Assembly (NCBI RefSeq): GCF_020882245.1
Contig: NC_083598.1
Coordinates: 73,723,714 to 73,787,713, forward strand
Direction of reading: 5' to 3'
From: Rhopalosiphum padi
Taxonomy: Eukaryota; Arthropoda; Insecta; Hemiptera; Aphididae
Length of the DNA: 64,000 nt
Part shown: piece after piece, positions 1 through 13,661 of the stretch
Position numbering within the stretch: the stretch's first letter is position 1
Layout: each line of letters begins with the position of its first letter
Notes under the pieces: model-generated
What the model was told of the DNA's origin: nothing
Database searches by the model: none
The model's input: only the letters and a program-made list of their open reading frames with translations
Translations under genes and position numbers: made by a program

Positions 1-13
1 TAACAGTTCTTAC

Positions 14-360
14 GTAGTGACATACCGAACGTATTTATTAAATCGTTATGCGTTTTTGTAAAATTAATCTTACGGCATTGTGCTCTAGTTACGTACAGCC
101 AAGTGACAATTTTGCCCATGAATGGTTTGACACAAGGTTTAAACGGGCGTTTAGAATTGCATAAATCATGAAAACTGTTACTTTTTTGTAAAATTTTCGT
201 TTCCATTATGTGCACTGTTTGTAGATTTGGTTCAGACACTGCTTTGTATATTTTACGGGCTGGATATTTCCAATAGGTAAATTCATTTATACTGTTTTCA
301 CTTCGTGGCATAACATCGCTATCATCTTTAATGCTCAAACATCGACGTTCGATATTATAT
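14..360 (-). CDS. Coding exon 2 of an unrecognised host gene (partial, runs off left edge)
   Basis: On the minus strand this segment is open throughout, with no ATG needed because it is internal. Its reading includes MPRSENSINEFTYWKYPAR and, further on, FMGKIVTWLYVTRAQCRKIN. A pyrimidine-rich stretch ending in TAG precedes position 360 and serves as acceptor. A GTAAGA donor follows position 14. The exon is 347 nt. It begins with the third base of a codon, exactly complementing the two bases left by the exon ending at 845, so the joined codon is AGA (Arg). I do not recognise the family. The product is basic and Ser/Asn-rich, with no clear signal peptide or transmembrane segment in the visible part. 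The next exon would lie left of the window. Confidence rests on the phase match and codon-like texture, not on homology. Confidence 0.6.
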
Positions 361-844
361 CTACCGGAGAGCAGAATAGTATCATAAATAATGTTTATAC
401 TGTATTAATATTTGATTTGAAATTTAGCTTAAACACACTTATTATATACATTTTACTCTTTGACTTTGCTTTTGTACAAGTAATAATTGCTCGAGCTTAA
501 TTAATATTCCTAAATTGCATACTATGTAACTTATAGACGTAATTACTTGGATGATACTATGATATGATTAAAACAGATTATTCAATTAAATAATGTACTG
601 CAGCCTGTAGGTAGATGTAACGTATAACTGTATAGATGTTCTTAAAATTGTATGTATAATAATTAATAATTATCTAAATTATCTTATATTGATATATGTT
701 TAGTTTAATTTACTATGTGTTTACCCATATACCTTTTATTTTATATCACTGAATAACATTGGGTTTTTAATAATTAATATAACATTTAAAGTAGGTAGTA
801 TAAGTATATTTTTAAACGAGTATTTAAATGATACCGAAGTATAC
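361..844 (-). other. Intron of the left-edge gene
   Basis: A 484-bp AT-rich interval lies between the two phase-compatible coding exons on the minus strand. It has GT (844-843) and AG (362-361) boundaries and several stops in the exon frame. No other feature is visible inside it. Confidence 0.5.
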
Positions 845-1003
845 CTTAAAAATTGCTGTATGTTGTCCTGGAATAATTGTTTGTTAAATCGGTTAATATT
901 GTCCTGCAAAAAAATTGAATCAGTTCGAATATTTTTAGAACTTTCATTGCCGATAGTTTCATCTATTGGTGTAAATTCTCCGTCCGGATCCATCATGTAA
1001 CAA
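845..1003 (-). CDS. First coding exon of the same unrecognised host gene
   Basis: The minus strand carries two consecutive ATGs at 996 and 993. The second has A at -3 and is the better start by context. An acceptor-like TTCTCTAG ends at 1004, so a 7-nt untranslated leader precedes the ATG and an upstream non-coding exon is implied. The peptide begins MMDPDGEFTPIDETIGN and is acidic, then turns Asn/Gln-rich. Reading stays open to 736, but an AG|GTATAC donor at 845/844 gives a phase-2 end that joins cleanly to the acceptor before 360. From 996 the coding part is 50 codons plus 2 nt. An in-frame TGA lies upstream near 1051-1053. The promoter is not visible; the GC-richer island at 4.0-5.2 kb is a candidate. 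Function is unknown. Confidence 0.55.
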
Positions 1004-4000
1004 CTAGAGAATATTATAATAATATAATATCCAACTAGACGTTGTGGAAATCACATGTATATCGTTACCAATTATTAAAAATATAAAATTATAGTATTTT
1101 AGCCAGTGTAGTGATAGGATTAAAAATTTGACATTGAAAACTAATTAATATTACAGTACTCCAATTATGTGGGTCAGTTGCGTGCTGTATGTCTGTTAAG
1201 TAGGAAGCATTATAAGTTATGTCAGTTATGTTGTTTTATACAACGTAATCCACTTTGGTTGTTTTAATTGGTTCTATGTGTCTTGTGATAGTCTAAACGA
1301 GAGATCTACCATAGTATTTAGTTTTGAGATTTCATCATATTTTATTTATTAGTTGTTAGTACATATATTGGGACTGAATGCGACATTGCGACGATAAGCT
1401 TAGAAAAATTGATTATATTGATAAAAGGAGGTTAGCAACTGGTCAAAATATGTTCAAATTAAAATAAAATAGTGGCAGCATTTCATCATCCTGACTATTT
1501 TTATTTGAATTTGTATAATAGTATGAATTTTAATAAAATATAGGTACGTTATTATATATGTGGGTAGTTAGTTACTTTGTAGTTAATTTGAATAGACTTT
1601 TAAATAGGTATGAATTAAAATGTTACATCTCAATTTATAAACACATCTATTTTTATATAAAAAAAAATATATAATATTTTCAAACTTGTATGTATCTTAA
1701 CTTATGGATGTTCAATGAAAAACCAATCTAGTTAACTTTTTAAGCTTTGGAGTAAACTTTGAGGGGACAAGAATATAACCTTCTTCCTTCTTGTTTATTT
1801 ATACGACAATATGCTCAAGAAAGTTCGGTAATTATTAAGCCTCTCACAACTTTACTTGCTGAGGTTCAAATATACCAAAAGGAAAAGCATGCTAAGATTT
1901 AAAGCTTAAAACAATAATTATTATATATTTGAAAATTGACAATGACAATAAATGCAAAGTTATATATGAAATTACAGAGATTAAGCTTGGATTTTAATTT
2001 TAGATTTTTATTATAAATTATGAATACAAATTTTGAAATGAATATTTAGATAGTTATAGATTTTCGAATATTTGATTTGTTTCCTATAATTTTACAAAAA
2101 ATATAATCGAATTACCTACTAGAAATATTAAATAAATGTTATAGTTTAATATAACTTAAATCGTCAGTCATAAGTCATAATTCATAATCTTCAATTCATT
2201 AATCGTATACTATGTTTATAATACACGGTTATTATTTGTATTCATTCATATCTATTATTTATATTTTATTATTTTTTATATTGTTATATAACTGACCTTA
2301 AGCTATAAAATACGATTATTATTATATTAATTATAAATGGTAAATTGTTGTGAAAAAAATCATTTATTATATTATTTATAGAAGTAAAATGTTAAGATAT
2401 TTTTATATAATATTTATAGTTGAATTTTTTGAACCAACCAACTATTCTTGTGAAAAAAAATCTTAAAAAATCCGTGTAGTTTTCTAGTTTATTTATAAAA
2501 ATCTTATGTCAGTTTTTGAGCGTTATGTTGGATTAAACGGTCGGTTAAACAAAAATAATATTTACTTGAAATAAGTTATATGTAATTCAACGTAAATAAC
2601 AGATTTCAGTATAAAAAAAAAAAATAGATTGATATCGTTTTATCATAACTAAAGTTCAACTATCATGGCAAAATTAATCAATGATCGAGACTGTATTTTT
2701 AGGTACTAGAAGCCGAGATATATCATATGCGTGTCGCGTAAAATGGCCGAGAGGGTGGTCCTTTAACTGTCATCTCAATAGATATATTCATGAATTCATA
2801 CAAAGTATAAACCATTCGGATTTTAGGACTTACTACTTAAACCATACGAGTATATGTTGTTTTTAGAAAGTAGTTTATTTTCTTCGTAAAATTTGTACAA
2901 TAGTCGTTTTTTAAGTAATTTTGTGATGTATTTTTAAAAGAAATAAAAACACTTTTACAAATATTTAATGTACATATATTATATACAAATGATTGTATTT
3001 TTATATAAATATAGTTAAGGTTGTTATTATTTTAAGTTATAGCTTCTAACTTGTTGAAATGTACTATGTTTGTAGTCAAGTATCTTATTGAGGTGTTTTT
3101 ATCAAATATTAATTACGGTTCAAATGTAATTGTAATTGTATCGTATAACATTTTAAGTGCATGCGTATTTTATGTGTTTAATTAGTACTTATAAAATATA
3201 GTTACTAAAACTACTGGCCCTTATGTCAATTAAGGATGTGAATTTAAATGTCAGTTACTTCTGAAATATTTTAAGATTAAACGAGTAGGTAGGTACTACA
3301 TCTAGATGTATGTGTTTATAAGTTGAGTTCAAAGAAATATATAATGTCAAATATTGAGTATACGTACTTATATATTTTGTATTACATAAGGTAGAACTAA
3401 TTAATTCTTCAATTTCATTGTAATCAACCAAGTTTTAATACACGTTGCTTCAATATAGTTGCGTAAATTACATCATAATTATTGTGCGACTGCAGATGTT
3501 CTCCATATTTATAATCTTGCATGTATTTCACTATTTCGTAGTATTTCGTACGGCTAAGTCGGTCTTGAATATTATTATTCATATTTAGAAATATATTATG
3601 ACTGATAATATTTGACTATATTAATATGTATATGTCAATTAAAATTTACACATTTTAGTAATTTCACATAGAAATATTTAAATTGCCTATGATTTATGTA
3701 CTATATAGTATAATGAAGTTAATAATAAATAATAATAGGTTATTGTTTAATATAATTTGATTAGAACAGTGATTTTATATTATCTTCATCATTGTTGTAT
3801 AAATTATAATTGCAAACGAGATTAATGATTTTCGTCTGTTACTCAACTGAAGCATAATACGTAACATCCCCTCAAAATCATATTTAAAGCGTTGATACTT
3901 GATACTCGATTGTAGTCTTGGCATCCTGAAAACATCATTATTGTAACGCTGAAGGATCAAACATAAAACACAATACTTAATTAAAATGTATTAAAAAACT

Positions 4001-4030
4001 ATAGCTACTCGTGGTCTACAGTTTTAAAGT
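1004..4030. other. AT-rich non-coding stretch upstream of the left-edge gene
   Basis: This is AT-rich sequence with homopolymer runs and no persuasive open frame. The minus-strand reading near 3775-3960 contains a possible acceptor (ATGTTTTCAG) followed by about 30 protein-like codons. That could be an upstream exon of the left-edge gene, but there is no matching evidence. Otherwise I see nothing specific. Confidence 0.4.
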
Positions 4031-5165
4031 GCAATAATGATTTCAATTCGTCGCGGTGTCGTACCCGATCACCCTGTATGACACGACCCCGTCGATAGAA
4101 AAAAAAAACCGTCAAACAGCCAACGTTTCAATTTTTTGGATGGCAAAATCGGCGGCTGATTCGGGTGATAGCCACACGATGATTTGCCGATAAAGAAAAC
4201 TGACGCGTTTCGTGGAGTATGGTGCCGGTGCAGCGAAAGGGGGGTCGCGGTAGAAAAAAAAAGGTCAGACTGCACCCCCCTCATCACCGACGACTGCAGG
4301 GTGAAGTGGATGAATATAATATTATTATATATACGTATAACGGTGGGATAGGCTGCAGTCGACGATTAATCAATCTCATTGAGAGCTGACAACTTTTGGC
4401 CTGGGCGATAGACCACGGTGGACTCGCGGGGTGACGAGTGACTGTGTGGCGCACGTGATACGGGTGGCGCGAAGGACCGCGGGAGACGGTGAGGGGGGGA
4501 GGTCGTTGGCTGACAACACTTTTAAAACCACATGAAATATGTTTTTGATTAAAACGTGTATATACACACGCTGTGTTATATATATATATATATACAGTAT
4601 AGTGCTGCCGCGGTGGTCCTGAGCTTTTATCCGTTCGCTCATCGCATGATAATAATAATAACAATATAATAATATAACGCTATTATATTATTCGCCTCGC
4701 CCTGCGACTTTTGCTGTAATATATACGGTACTCGGATAATAATTATTATTATTAGAGGGAAATTTTTGTTCGATTCGGTGACATCAAGAACAACGCGGAC
4801 CTGCGTGTTTATTAGCGTCATAAAGTGTTGTCCTGACACAACGTGCGACAATAGAGCTTTTTTTTCCTTTCAAAGGCTGACAGGCGTGTATACCGAAATA
4901 ATATATGTACTTAGATATGGTCGCAGTCGCAGACCTGCTCACTGCATCCGCCCTCTGGACCTACCATACCAGCAAATGGGTGTCGGGTTGATGCTGCAGC
5001 GACGTAATATTATATTTCGCACGTACCGTTTCGGTTTTGTAGTATGACTTAGGTAAAACACGGCCAGTGTGTGTTGTATAGGTCAAACGATGTCGACGGT
5101 GACGGCGTATACGCCGTAAAAATAAACGGTACAAATTATTACAATAACAATTTCGTAACATTTAT
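4030..5165. promoter_or_regulatory. GC-richer island, candidate promoter or enhancer
   Basis: Composition changes sharply from AT-rich flanks to a CpG-containing segment with G-runs, a TA microsatellite near 4580-4595 and a perfect GC-rich palindrome at 5102-5117. The open frames on both strands overlap one another and look compositional. It lies about 3-4 kb upstream of the minus-strand gene at the left edge, so a promoter or untranslated first exon for that gene is possible. This is inference from composition and position only. Confidence 0.25.
5102..5117. repeat. Perfect 16-bp GC-rich palindrome
   Basis: ACGGCGTATACGCCGT equals its own reverse complement. In an AT-rich locus such a CpG-containing perfect dyad is unlikely to be drift. 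It could be a site for a dimeric binding protein. No factor is assigned. Confidence 0.4.
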
Positions 5166-6365
5166 TCAAATAGACTAAATAATATACATTTTTATGACTA
5201 ATGAGTAATGACTAAACGGCATTCGATTTTGTAGTCTCGTCGATTCTTGTCAGCGAAGAGATTTATTTAAGTGCATTAAAGTATTTAACTATCTAATTCA
5301 CCGTTGTTTAAATCTACTATATCTTTATTTTTTTCAAAATTATAAAGTTGTTGTCGTAGACAATATGAAAAATCTATAAATCCACTTTGATAAAAAGCTT
5401 TGAAAATTGTTATGTATGTACACAATATATTGTAATCACTAATTATAATAACGTTAAATTTCACGATATATTCAATTTGAATTAGATAGTAAATATAGTC
5501 ATCATGACATTCGAAACACACCGTCAATGATCATTCGTTGAATAATCAATATTCATACTAATATGTAATGTTAGATTTCATTTTTCTTTAGAAAGGTGTT
5601 TATAATTTGATGGGACTACATAATATAAAGGGCCAACAATAGAATCGGAGCCATTATATAGATTATATAATATTCAAGTGTGAATGTAAAAACGTACAAT
5701 GGTGGCATAATAATATTATGTGCGTGTACAATCGTACCTTTTATTGTTATGTAATTATATTGCTACATTAGATTAGGTGATAAATTAAACTTTTTTCTTT
5801 ATATATGCGTACTATAGTATTTTAAACTTAGGTAATTATATACAGCAAATCTACATTTATTAAATGTTGGGTTAAAATATTGTTTGACGTTCTATAATAA
5901 TTTTATGCTTTCGAAAAAATCTATATTCATAAACAACAATACATTCCACAACTAATTTTAAAAATAAAATCTATTACCTATGAGCATTACTCGTGCTGGT
6001 AGCCTATCACTGGGTTAAATCATAATATAATAGTTTACATCACCAAATTAATTTGATTACAAAACAATACAAAAAGAGAAAAACATAATATAATATGTTG
6101 GATATAGAGTTTTATAGATTCTTATAAATAAATAAATAATAATAATAATAATAATAATGCATATTATTTAACAAGTTACCTTAGATAGTTAGATGTATAT
6201 AAAATGTATTATTTTAATTACATAATCAAGTAAACTTGTTTAGTAATATATATTTATATATATTAATCAAGATCGAGATCTCTGGTCTTGTAATACTTGT
6301 ACATTTATAGTCTACAGTTGAATACAGTGTAAGAAAATGTATACATTTTTATATATATTTTGAAA
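5166..6365. other. AT-rich non-coding stretch with AAT microsatellite
   Basis: No coding signal is visible. A run of AAT/AAAT units occupies about 6125-6158. Everything else is low-complexity AT sequence. Confidence 0.4.
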
Positions 6366-6735
6366 CTTCAGTGTATATAATGATGGCGGTGGTGGCGTCG
6401 ACGGATATATGGAGAGGTAACTATGCGTATTCATTTTTTACATATATACGGCGCTGACTGCTGCTGACCGATAAATCAACTTAAAGGGCCATCAGACTTT
6501 TGTCAAAACGCCCGCCAGTAGTTTTGATAAGAATGTGCAGAGGAGAAAATAAGTTTGCCGTGTTTATTAAACGTACACGCGCCCGCGGTGTATTTCCGCA
6601 AAATGGCGTCGGATTATACGCCTCACTAGGCCCGAGACCAATTTGTAAAACGTCTGACGCCGGTAAAAGATATTATTCGTCTTCTGTTTGGTGGGGGGTG
6701 GGGGTGGCTTTTATCTTGTCCGAAGTAGCTACAAT
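6366..6735. promoter_or_regulatory. Small GC-richer island
   Basis: This is a roughly 370-bp segment with GGCGG repeats, CpGs and a G-rich tract near 6690-6710, bounded by AT-rich DNA. It contains homeodomain-like TTTATTAAA and ATAAA elements. The open frame at 6500-6817 has no recognisable protein features and ends in AT-driven residues. A regulatory element is the simplest reading. Confidence 0.2.
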
Positions 6736-9700
6736 TTTTACCTTTATTCCATATACAGTTTACTTGTATATAATATACGAAAATGTAGAATTTTTCTTTA
6801 CCGATTTGACTTTTTGACGATGTATTGCTGTGCACATCGTTTGCTAAAGATATCATATTTTATCGCTGTAGAGAAAATAAAAAGTCTGATACAAATAGAA
6901 TTTAATACTATACGTGAGCCCACTAAACATAGCTGTTTATTATAATCGTAATGTGCTAAACGCACATCATTCCATGTACCTACAGTTGTAATCATTATAA
7001 GACGTGTCAAAAGTAAAAAAAATTATTAGTAAGTATAGACAAATTAGAACAACTTATTTTAGTTTCGCAGTAAAATTCGTGCCCGAGCGAGTACAATATG
7101 TATGCAACTGTATAAGTAATTCAAGTAAAAATTGATTGTATTTCGGAAAAAAAGAAAATATTTTATTCTTCGTACCTCAGGTAAAAATAAAAGAAGTAGA
7201 TTATATAATATGATGAATGCAATAATATACGTAATAATAAATAATTCATACAGTTCGGAATATTATATAATCTTTATTGTTATAAGTGCGTTTATATTTA
7301 AATAATTATTTAATTTTAATGCCAACTATACAAAATTGTGATTTCGAATTTCATAAAAACATTTTGAATATTTATTATTGTGCGCGAATGCCTTAAATTA
7401 GCATATTATTTATATACTCACTACCAGAATATTTACTTATATTTTCTAATAATTGTTTTTATTGAAAATTCAATGGTAAAAATACAATTTATACTTTTGC
7501 TTGCATTTTTTCTAAAATTTTTTAGAGGTGATCAGTTATTTTATTTTCTATTAACTTAAAAAAATATTGAGGTCATCGAAATTTGCCCGCTTGAATTCCA
7601 CTCAGATTTGATATTCGATCGTTAAGGTAAACTTTTTGATTACTTCATTTGCCTGGAAAAGTGTTTATAGAAAGATAATCTAAAATAATAAAACATTTTG
7701 GGGATTAATTAAAATGAACATATTTTATTAAATTCTTCTATTTTACTTAAAAAATATATTTCGCTGTTTCTTGTGATTATTAAATAGTTTTTGGTTATAT
7801 GTTTGGTGTATGTATGTTATCTGGGAGTTATTTTTTTGGAACGGTGAAGATGATGTCTTAAAAATGTCATTGTAATTTATTAATTTTTGATTGGAGAATG
7901 GACACAGATGGTACTTATAGAGTTGACAGAATTTAAAAATTTACATTAGCAAGTAATAATTATAAAAAAAAAAAACGTAAAAAAAGTCAATGAGATTGTT
8001 TGTTCATTAGTCATGAAATTGATTATTTGTACTGAAAAACTTTTTGGAAAATATAAAATTGGTTTAAACATGCCGTATATTTGATTTAAAACTGTGTGTA
8101 AATTAAAATTATTTAGTTTTAATAGGTTTTTATAAAACAACAACACTTACTATAAATTATTATGAAGTAACCAGCTGGCAGGAATTAATTTTGTCGCATT
8201 TGTATTATAAATCATAATTAAAATTAAGATATAGTTATTATTATGAACACTTATAATTTTTGCTATTGGTTATTTATATTTGCATTCGAAACTGGATAAA
8301 CTTTTTAATGTAAGAAAAATATTAATGGCAATACTTGTATTTAGTTTATTGATATTTATTTATTTATATACGCGTTAAAATTTAAAGCATATGACATAAA
8401 TATTAAATAAGCCCTGAAACTTTTTTAAAATCATATTGTAAATAATAATATATGTTTTAATATACTTTAATAACTCACATCCGGAGAGTAAAATGTTTTT
8501 GATATAATTATAATTTATGTATGTATTATAGTGCCTTATTGGATAGTAGCATATATAGTGTAGTATACTCAGAAAAAATTATAAAATATCACATAATTCA
8601 CTACAGTAATAGTAAATCAATTATCATTTCAATATTCTACAAATAAAAATACCATTATAATTTTTCAATATTTAAATAAAATATAGATATTATAATATAT
8701 TTTAAACCGTATAGAAATTGAATATATTATCCACAAAATGTGTTAGATTACTGAATGTTTTTGACATATCATTCCATTGGTTACTTAGTCTGAAAATAAG
8801 TCAATAAATTTATTTTTTAATTGATAATGAATAAAGTCACCACTTAAATTAAATAAACAAATATTGTGGTCAGTTTAAATTCTAACGTTTAAAATGTCAT
8901 TATATTATCCTTATATTTATTTTCGAATGCGGTATGCGGACATAATCGATACTCTGCATTTTATTAAAAATAACGCTCCAATAAATACAAACGACTAATG
9001 ACTAAATAACATTTATAATTACTTTTAATCAATACACTGTGATATTTTTTGCAACAATATATTAAAAATACATAATATTATACACTATTCACGATATACA
9101 GGATTAGGATTATATTATATAGTAAGTATATTAATAATTAGAGTGGTTAAACACTTTTGTATCTAATAAATAATTGATTAAAATATTCATATTAATATGA
9201 ATATATGGTTTAATATCTTATTAGAATTAATACCTATTGTTTACTATAATGAAATGGGTATATTACAGTAAAAAAGTGAAAATGTCAAATAATTAAAAAC
9301 CATTTTAATTTACAAAGTTATTGCGTATGCACATAATTTGAGTGAATTTGTTATTCTCTTGTCTAAGAAGTACATATTTGTTCTTTTATTATTAATTATT
9401 ATTTTACAATATCAGTTATTTGTATAAATAATAATATTTAAATTTATTAAGGATATGTAAAAATCGTACATCATCATTATCATTCGATTAATTCTATTAT
9501 ATAACCTTTAATTTGTTATATACATTTTAATATTAATACTTACGTTAATTAGTATATTTAAATGCATTTATAAAATAAGTGTTATTAATCAATGTATTTT
9601 ACTATTTTCTGTTTCAGGTAATTGCATTACATTTTGAGTATTTTTTTTTAACAAGTGAATAATATGAATATTATAATGCCTATATTATAATATACATCAC

Positions 9701-12425
9701 TGGTAAGTGTTTAGAAATTCAACTATTAAAGAGTATATTTTGAATTACATGTTGTGTAGTAAATACTGTTTCCATAATTATATTATTATATTAGATCAAA
9801 TATCAGGTATACGAGTAGAGAAGAATCTTTATAAATATTTATATTTCAAATTATTAATATATATTATATAGTACAAGTTATATGTAATACATATGATACA
9901 TTTTTATAATTACATATTAGTAAGTGTTAGTTAGTGTATTATACAATGCAATATCGATATAGTATTAAACTATAAGCAAATTAATTATTATCAAATGGAA
10001 GTTTGAAATAGAAGTCTGTGATTTTTATTTCACCAAGTATGAAATCACGATTACATCGATTTGTCATTTGTAAATTAATGTCAGTATTACGTATAGTAAT
10101 ATTTTCATTTTGTGTAACATATATTCAGTGTAGTAGACAGTCAGTAATAAAATTACAATTTTTTATCTAATGTGCGTATACATATATTTTACGTATAAGT
10201 GATATAAGGTTAGAATGTGGATTGTAAAATAAACTGTCTTTTAGTTTTTTATTTGTTAATATTTTATTTTAATAATCAATAGTTAAAATCGTCAAATGGA
10301 AGTTATAGTATAGTTTTGTTAGCTACTTGGTTTATATATTGTAATATAAAAAATATATTTTTTCGTCATATAATACAGTCAAATACTATAAAATGTGAAC
10401 AGATACAATACTTACCAATAAAAACTGTATAGTAAAAGATGTAAGTATATTGCAGTATTTGACTAACCTACTATTAATTTAATTTATATCAAAACATCAT
10501 TTTACATACCCTAGATTTTGTTTAGCGTCATTCGTGACTTACCAGTACAAGAATGTTATTAGTGCACCGTTTACATATACATAGTTTCAAAACAAAAATA
10601 TAATAACAACATAATGAACCACAACATTTTTTTTATTCATATTGTTTATTCAGTTAAAATATTAAAAAAAAAAACCATATAAAATATAAATCAAGATTTT
10701 TTTCAGGGGTCGGTTGGGGTTGACTCGTATATATTCCCAGAATACCTGTCATATTAATACAATAATTCTTCCAGAAAAAAAAATTAAATACTTGCTTTGC
10801 GGTGCTCACCTATTTTCCATTTATCGATTTTTGAAATGATTCACCGAGACACTATGGGACTACAGCGTAAAATGCGCAAAAAGGTTAACCGGAGAATGAA
10901 AAAAACAATATCAAGACGAAAAATCTTGACGATATTTTATTTCCTTTTTTTTCTCGCGTTGTATATTCTAGAGTCATTTAAATGTAAATTATTATTTCTA
11001 TTGAAATGAATACAAACGGGTTTAAAAAAAAAATGAAAATGAAAATGTAAAAAGCAAAAAAACAAATCTTATTTTAATTAGGCATTATTATCAATTATTT
11101 TTTAAATTCTTTTTACACGTCATAATATTTATATTATTCGTTTCTTAGTTTTTTTTTTTTTTATCATGAACATAATTAAATAGGACCTTTTTAAAATGTT
11201 TGCATTGAACATTGAAGATACACGGTGTATCTATTTATAATGTGAGATATTATATGGAAATATGTACTATGTCATAGAAGAGCCATGTTCCCATTGAGTG
11301 CTGTAAAGTGTTTCAAAATGAAAAATGAAAAGACTTCGTAAATATTTTGTTTAAGCGTAAAATATAAATCGAATTTAAATTGAACCGATCAACGTTAATA
11401 TTTTGACTTTTATTTTCATCTATCGTTTTATATTTGTATTTCCTCCAATATTCCATTCAGACGCATGACGATTTTCATATATACGTCATACATAAGTTAA
11501 ACTAGCCATCCACCCAACCACCTACCAATTCTTTAAATACTAATAAGTAAAAAAGTAAAATATTTATTTATATTTTTTAATACCTCTTAGATGTTTTGTA
11601 AAGCATAATTATTTATTAAATATTTTAATGACTCAAAACTGTCATTTTTTTTGTGCTATACTAATTTATTATATTCAATGAAATAATATTTAAAATATTT
11701 TATATGTATTTAATAGAGAGATTACTTATATTATGTTTTTAACTAATAGGAAAGGACGTGTACGTTAAAACAACGCTGATCCACATACTTTAAAGTTTAA
11801 GTTTAAATTGCAACTCAACTCCCACCGCTACTATAATATCTACCAATCCATGCGGCACGCGGTATCAGGATTGATTCTTTATTCGATAACGTGCGGCTTA
11901 TCAACCATCATTGCGTTATAGTTATTTATTTGAAAACTCATAAATATTAAATAACAGTAAATAACTATAAATTAATTATGAAGATATTCAATAATATTGT
12001 TATTGCAGTGTCGGAAATTGATCATTTCGTTTTATACTTTTCAGTAGACGGATATTTTGATGAAAAAAAAATATAGTATAGTATCTAGATTATCTATTAT
12101 TATATTAGGTAGTATACTGTATTTTTATTAACTATTTTCAAGATTATTGTAAATAATAAAGTTGTGTATTTTAGTGTTAAAGTCTTTGACTTTAAAACTC
12201 AATAAAACTGTAACACATATTATAGGTTTATAGAAACTTACTCTTACAGAAATTTTAATAATTTTCTTTAGATATCCGTTATACTCATACGCGCGATTAT
12301 ATTATAATCATTTGTTATTTATCCGACTGTATATTTTATTCGTATAGGTACATAAGTACATAACTATATAAAAAACCTTTAACAAGAATAAACTTGGAAG
12401 TTTTACCCAAATACGCGAGTGTCAA
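6736..12425. other. Long AT-rich non-coding stretch
   Basis: About 5.7 kb of very AT-rich sequence without a defensible gene. It contains a perfect 22-bp AT palindrome at 9183-9204 and an imperfect inverted repeat at 10378-10463, whose outer arms are 10-bp perfect complements. Short open frames such as 10797-11009 are Lys/Arg/Phe-rich products of A and T runs. I see nothing else. Confidence 0.45.
9183..9204. repeat. Perfect 22-bp AT palindrome
   Basis: The segment is its own reverse complement, centred between 9193 and 9194. Perfect dyads of this length are noticeable even in AT-rich DNA. They can be replication slippage products or cruciform-prone sites. Confidence 0.4.
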
Positions 12426-12703
12426 TCTATTATATAAAAATAAGTCCGGTTTTCCTCCCTGACGCTATAACTCCAGAACGCACGAACCGATTTCCACGGT
12501 TTTGCATTCGTTGGAAAGGTCTTGGGCTCCGTGAGGTTTATAGCAAAGAAAATTCTGGAAAATTCAGGAAAAATTCAACAGAAAAGTGGGGAAATCGTTT
12601 TTCACATACAGCGCCATCTATTATACATAGCATGTACTTCAAACCAATAGCAACGGTGCGTGATAAAGTGTGTGACAGATATCATTATTCTCTGTTCAGT
12701 TAA
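12426..12703 (+). repeat. Helitron 5' terminus, first tandem copy (278 bp)
   Basis: This block and the next at 12704-12981 are identical base for base by eye. Each begins with the TC-type Helitron 5' end and closes with CTGTTCAGTTAA. There is no spacer between them. The first copy is followed not by element body but by a second complete start. Confidence 0.9.
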
Positions 12704-12981
12704 TCTATTATATAAAAATAAGTCCGGTTTTCCTCCCTGACGCTATAACTCCAGAACGCACGAACCGATTTCCACGGTTTTGCATTCGTTGGAAAGGTCT
12801 TGGGCTCCGTGAGGTTTATAGCAAAGAAAATTCTGGAAAATTCAGGAAAAATTCAACAGAAAAGTGGGGAAATCGTTTTTCACATACAGCGCCATCTATT
12901 ATACATAGCATGTACTTCAAACCAATAGCAACGGTGCGTGATAAAGTGTGTGACAGATATCATTATTCTCTGTTCAGTTAA
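12704..12981 (+). repeat. Helitron 5' terminus, second tandem copy (278 bp)
   Basis: Identical to the preceding 278 bp and continuous with the coding body of the element. It probably represents the original start of the full-length element. The open frame at 12419-12703 lies within the first copy and is not a real gene. Confidence 0.9.
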
Positions 12982-13530
12982 TTTCATTTATTGTAAATTA
13001 TATGGATCGTGCATTTGAAGTTAAATTCAACACTATGTCCATAGTCCAAAATGCCTAGAGAACGACGTGCGAACATCGGCCGCCGCACAAGACATGCAAG
13101 CCAGCAACAAGTCTATTCAAGGAACTTAAGAGAAGAAAGACAAAATATAATAAGAGAAAATGACCGATTGAGACATCGCGTGAGCACACGAAGATCATTG
13201 GCATCATACAATCGCTTGGCATTCCAATATGATCCCACTGCGAACTACAGTGATGATGAAAATTTGGATATTGGACGAATGACGACTATATGCCGATATT
13301 GCAATGCGGTAAAGTTCAAAAGAGAAACGGTTGGATTGTGCTGCGCAAGTGGAAAAGGCAAACTGGATCCATTACTTACACCACCACAGCCACTGAAAAC
13401 ATTGTTTGATGGAAGTGATCCCGATTCCAGCCATTTTCTTCAACACATCCTTGAATACAATAACTGCTTTCGCATGACTTCCTTTGGAGCTAATATCATT
13501 CGAGAAGGCGGCTTCATGCCGACTTGCAAG

Positions 13531-13661
13531 GTAAAAGATACAACACACATAACCAACACATAATTGCAACACATAACAACTTCATATACACCACACACTA
13601 CACCATCACACGATTTACAATGTATTCATGAACAAATTTTAATGATTATTTGCAATTACAG
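13531..13661 (+). other. Intron 1 of the Helitron RepHel gene
   Basis: A 131-bp interval bounded by AAG|GTAAAA and TTGCAATTACAG. It contains an in-frame stop (TAA at 13561-13563) and low-complexity CA-rich sequence. Removing it restores the conserved protein frame in phase 0. Confidence 0.75.

Noticed and set aside
10378..10463. Inverted repeat resembling a small-RNA precursor
   Set aside because: Outer arms pair well, but 18 nt against 1 nt separate the inner pairing blocks, leaving a large bulge unlike a miRNA hairpin.
12419..12703. 94-codon open frame in the first Helitron 5' repeat
   Set aside because: It translates the non-coding terminus; it has no family features and its stop is set by the repeat junction.
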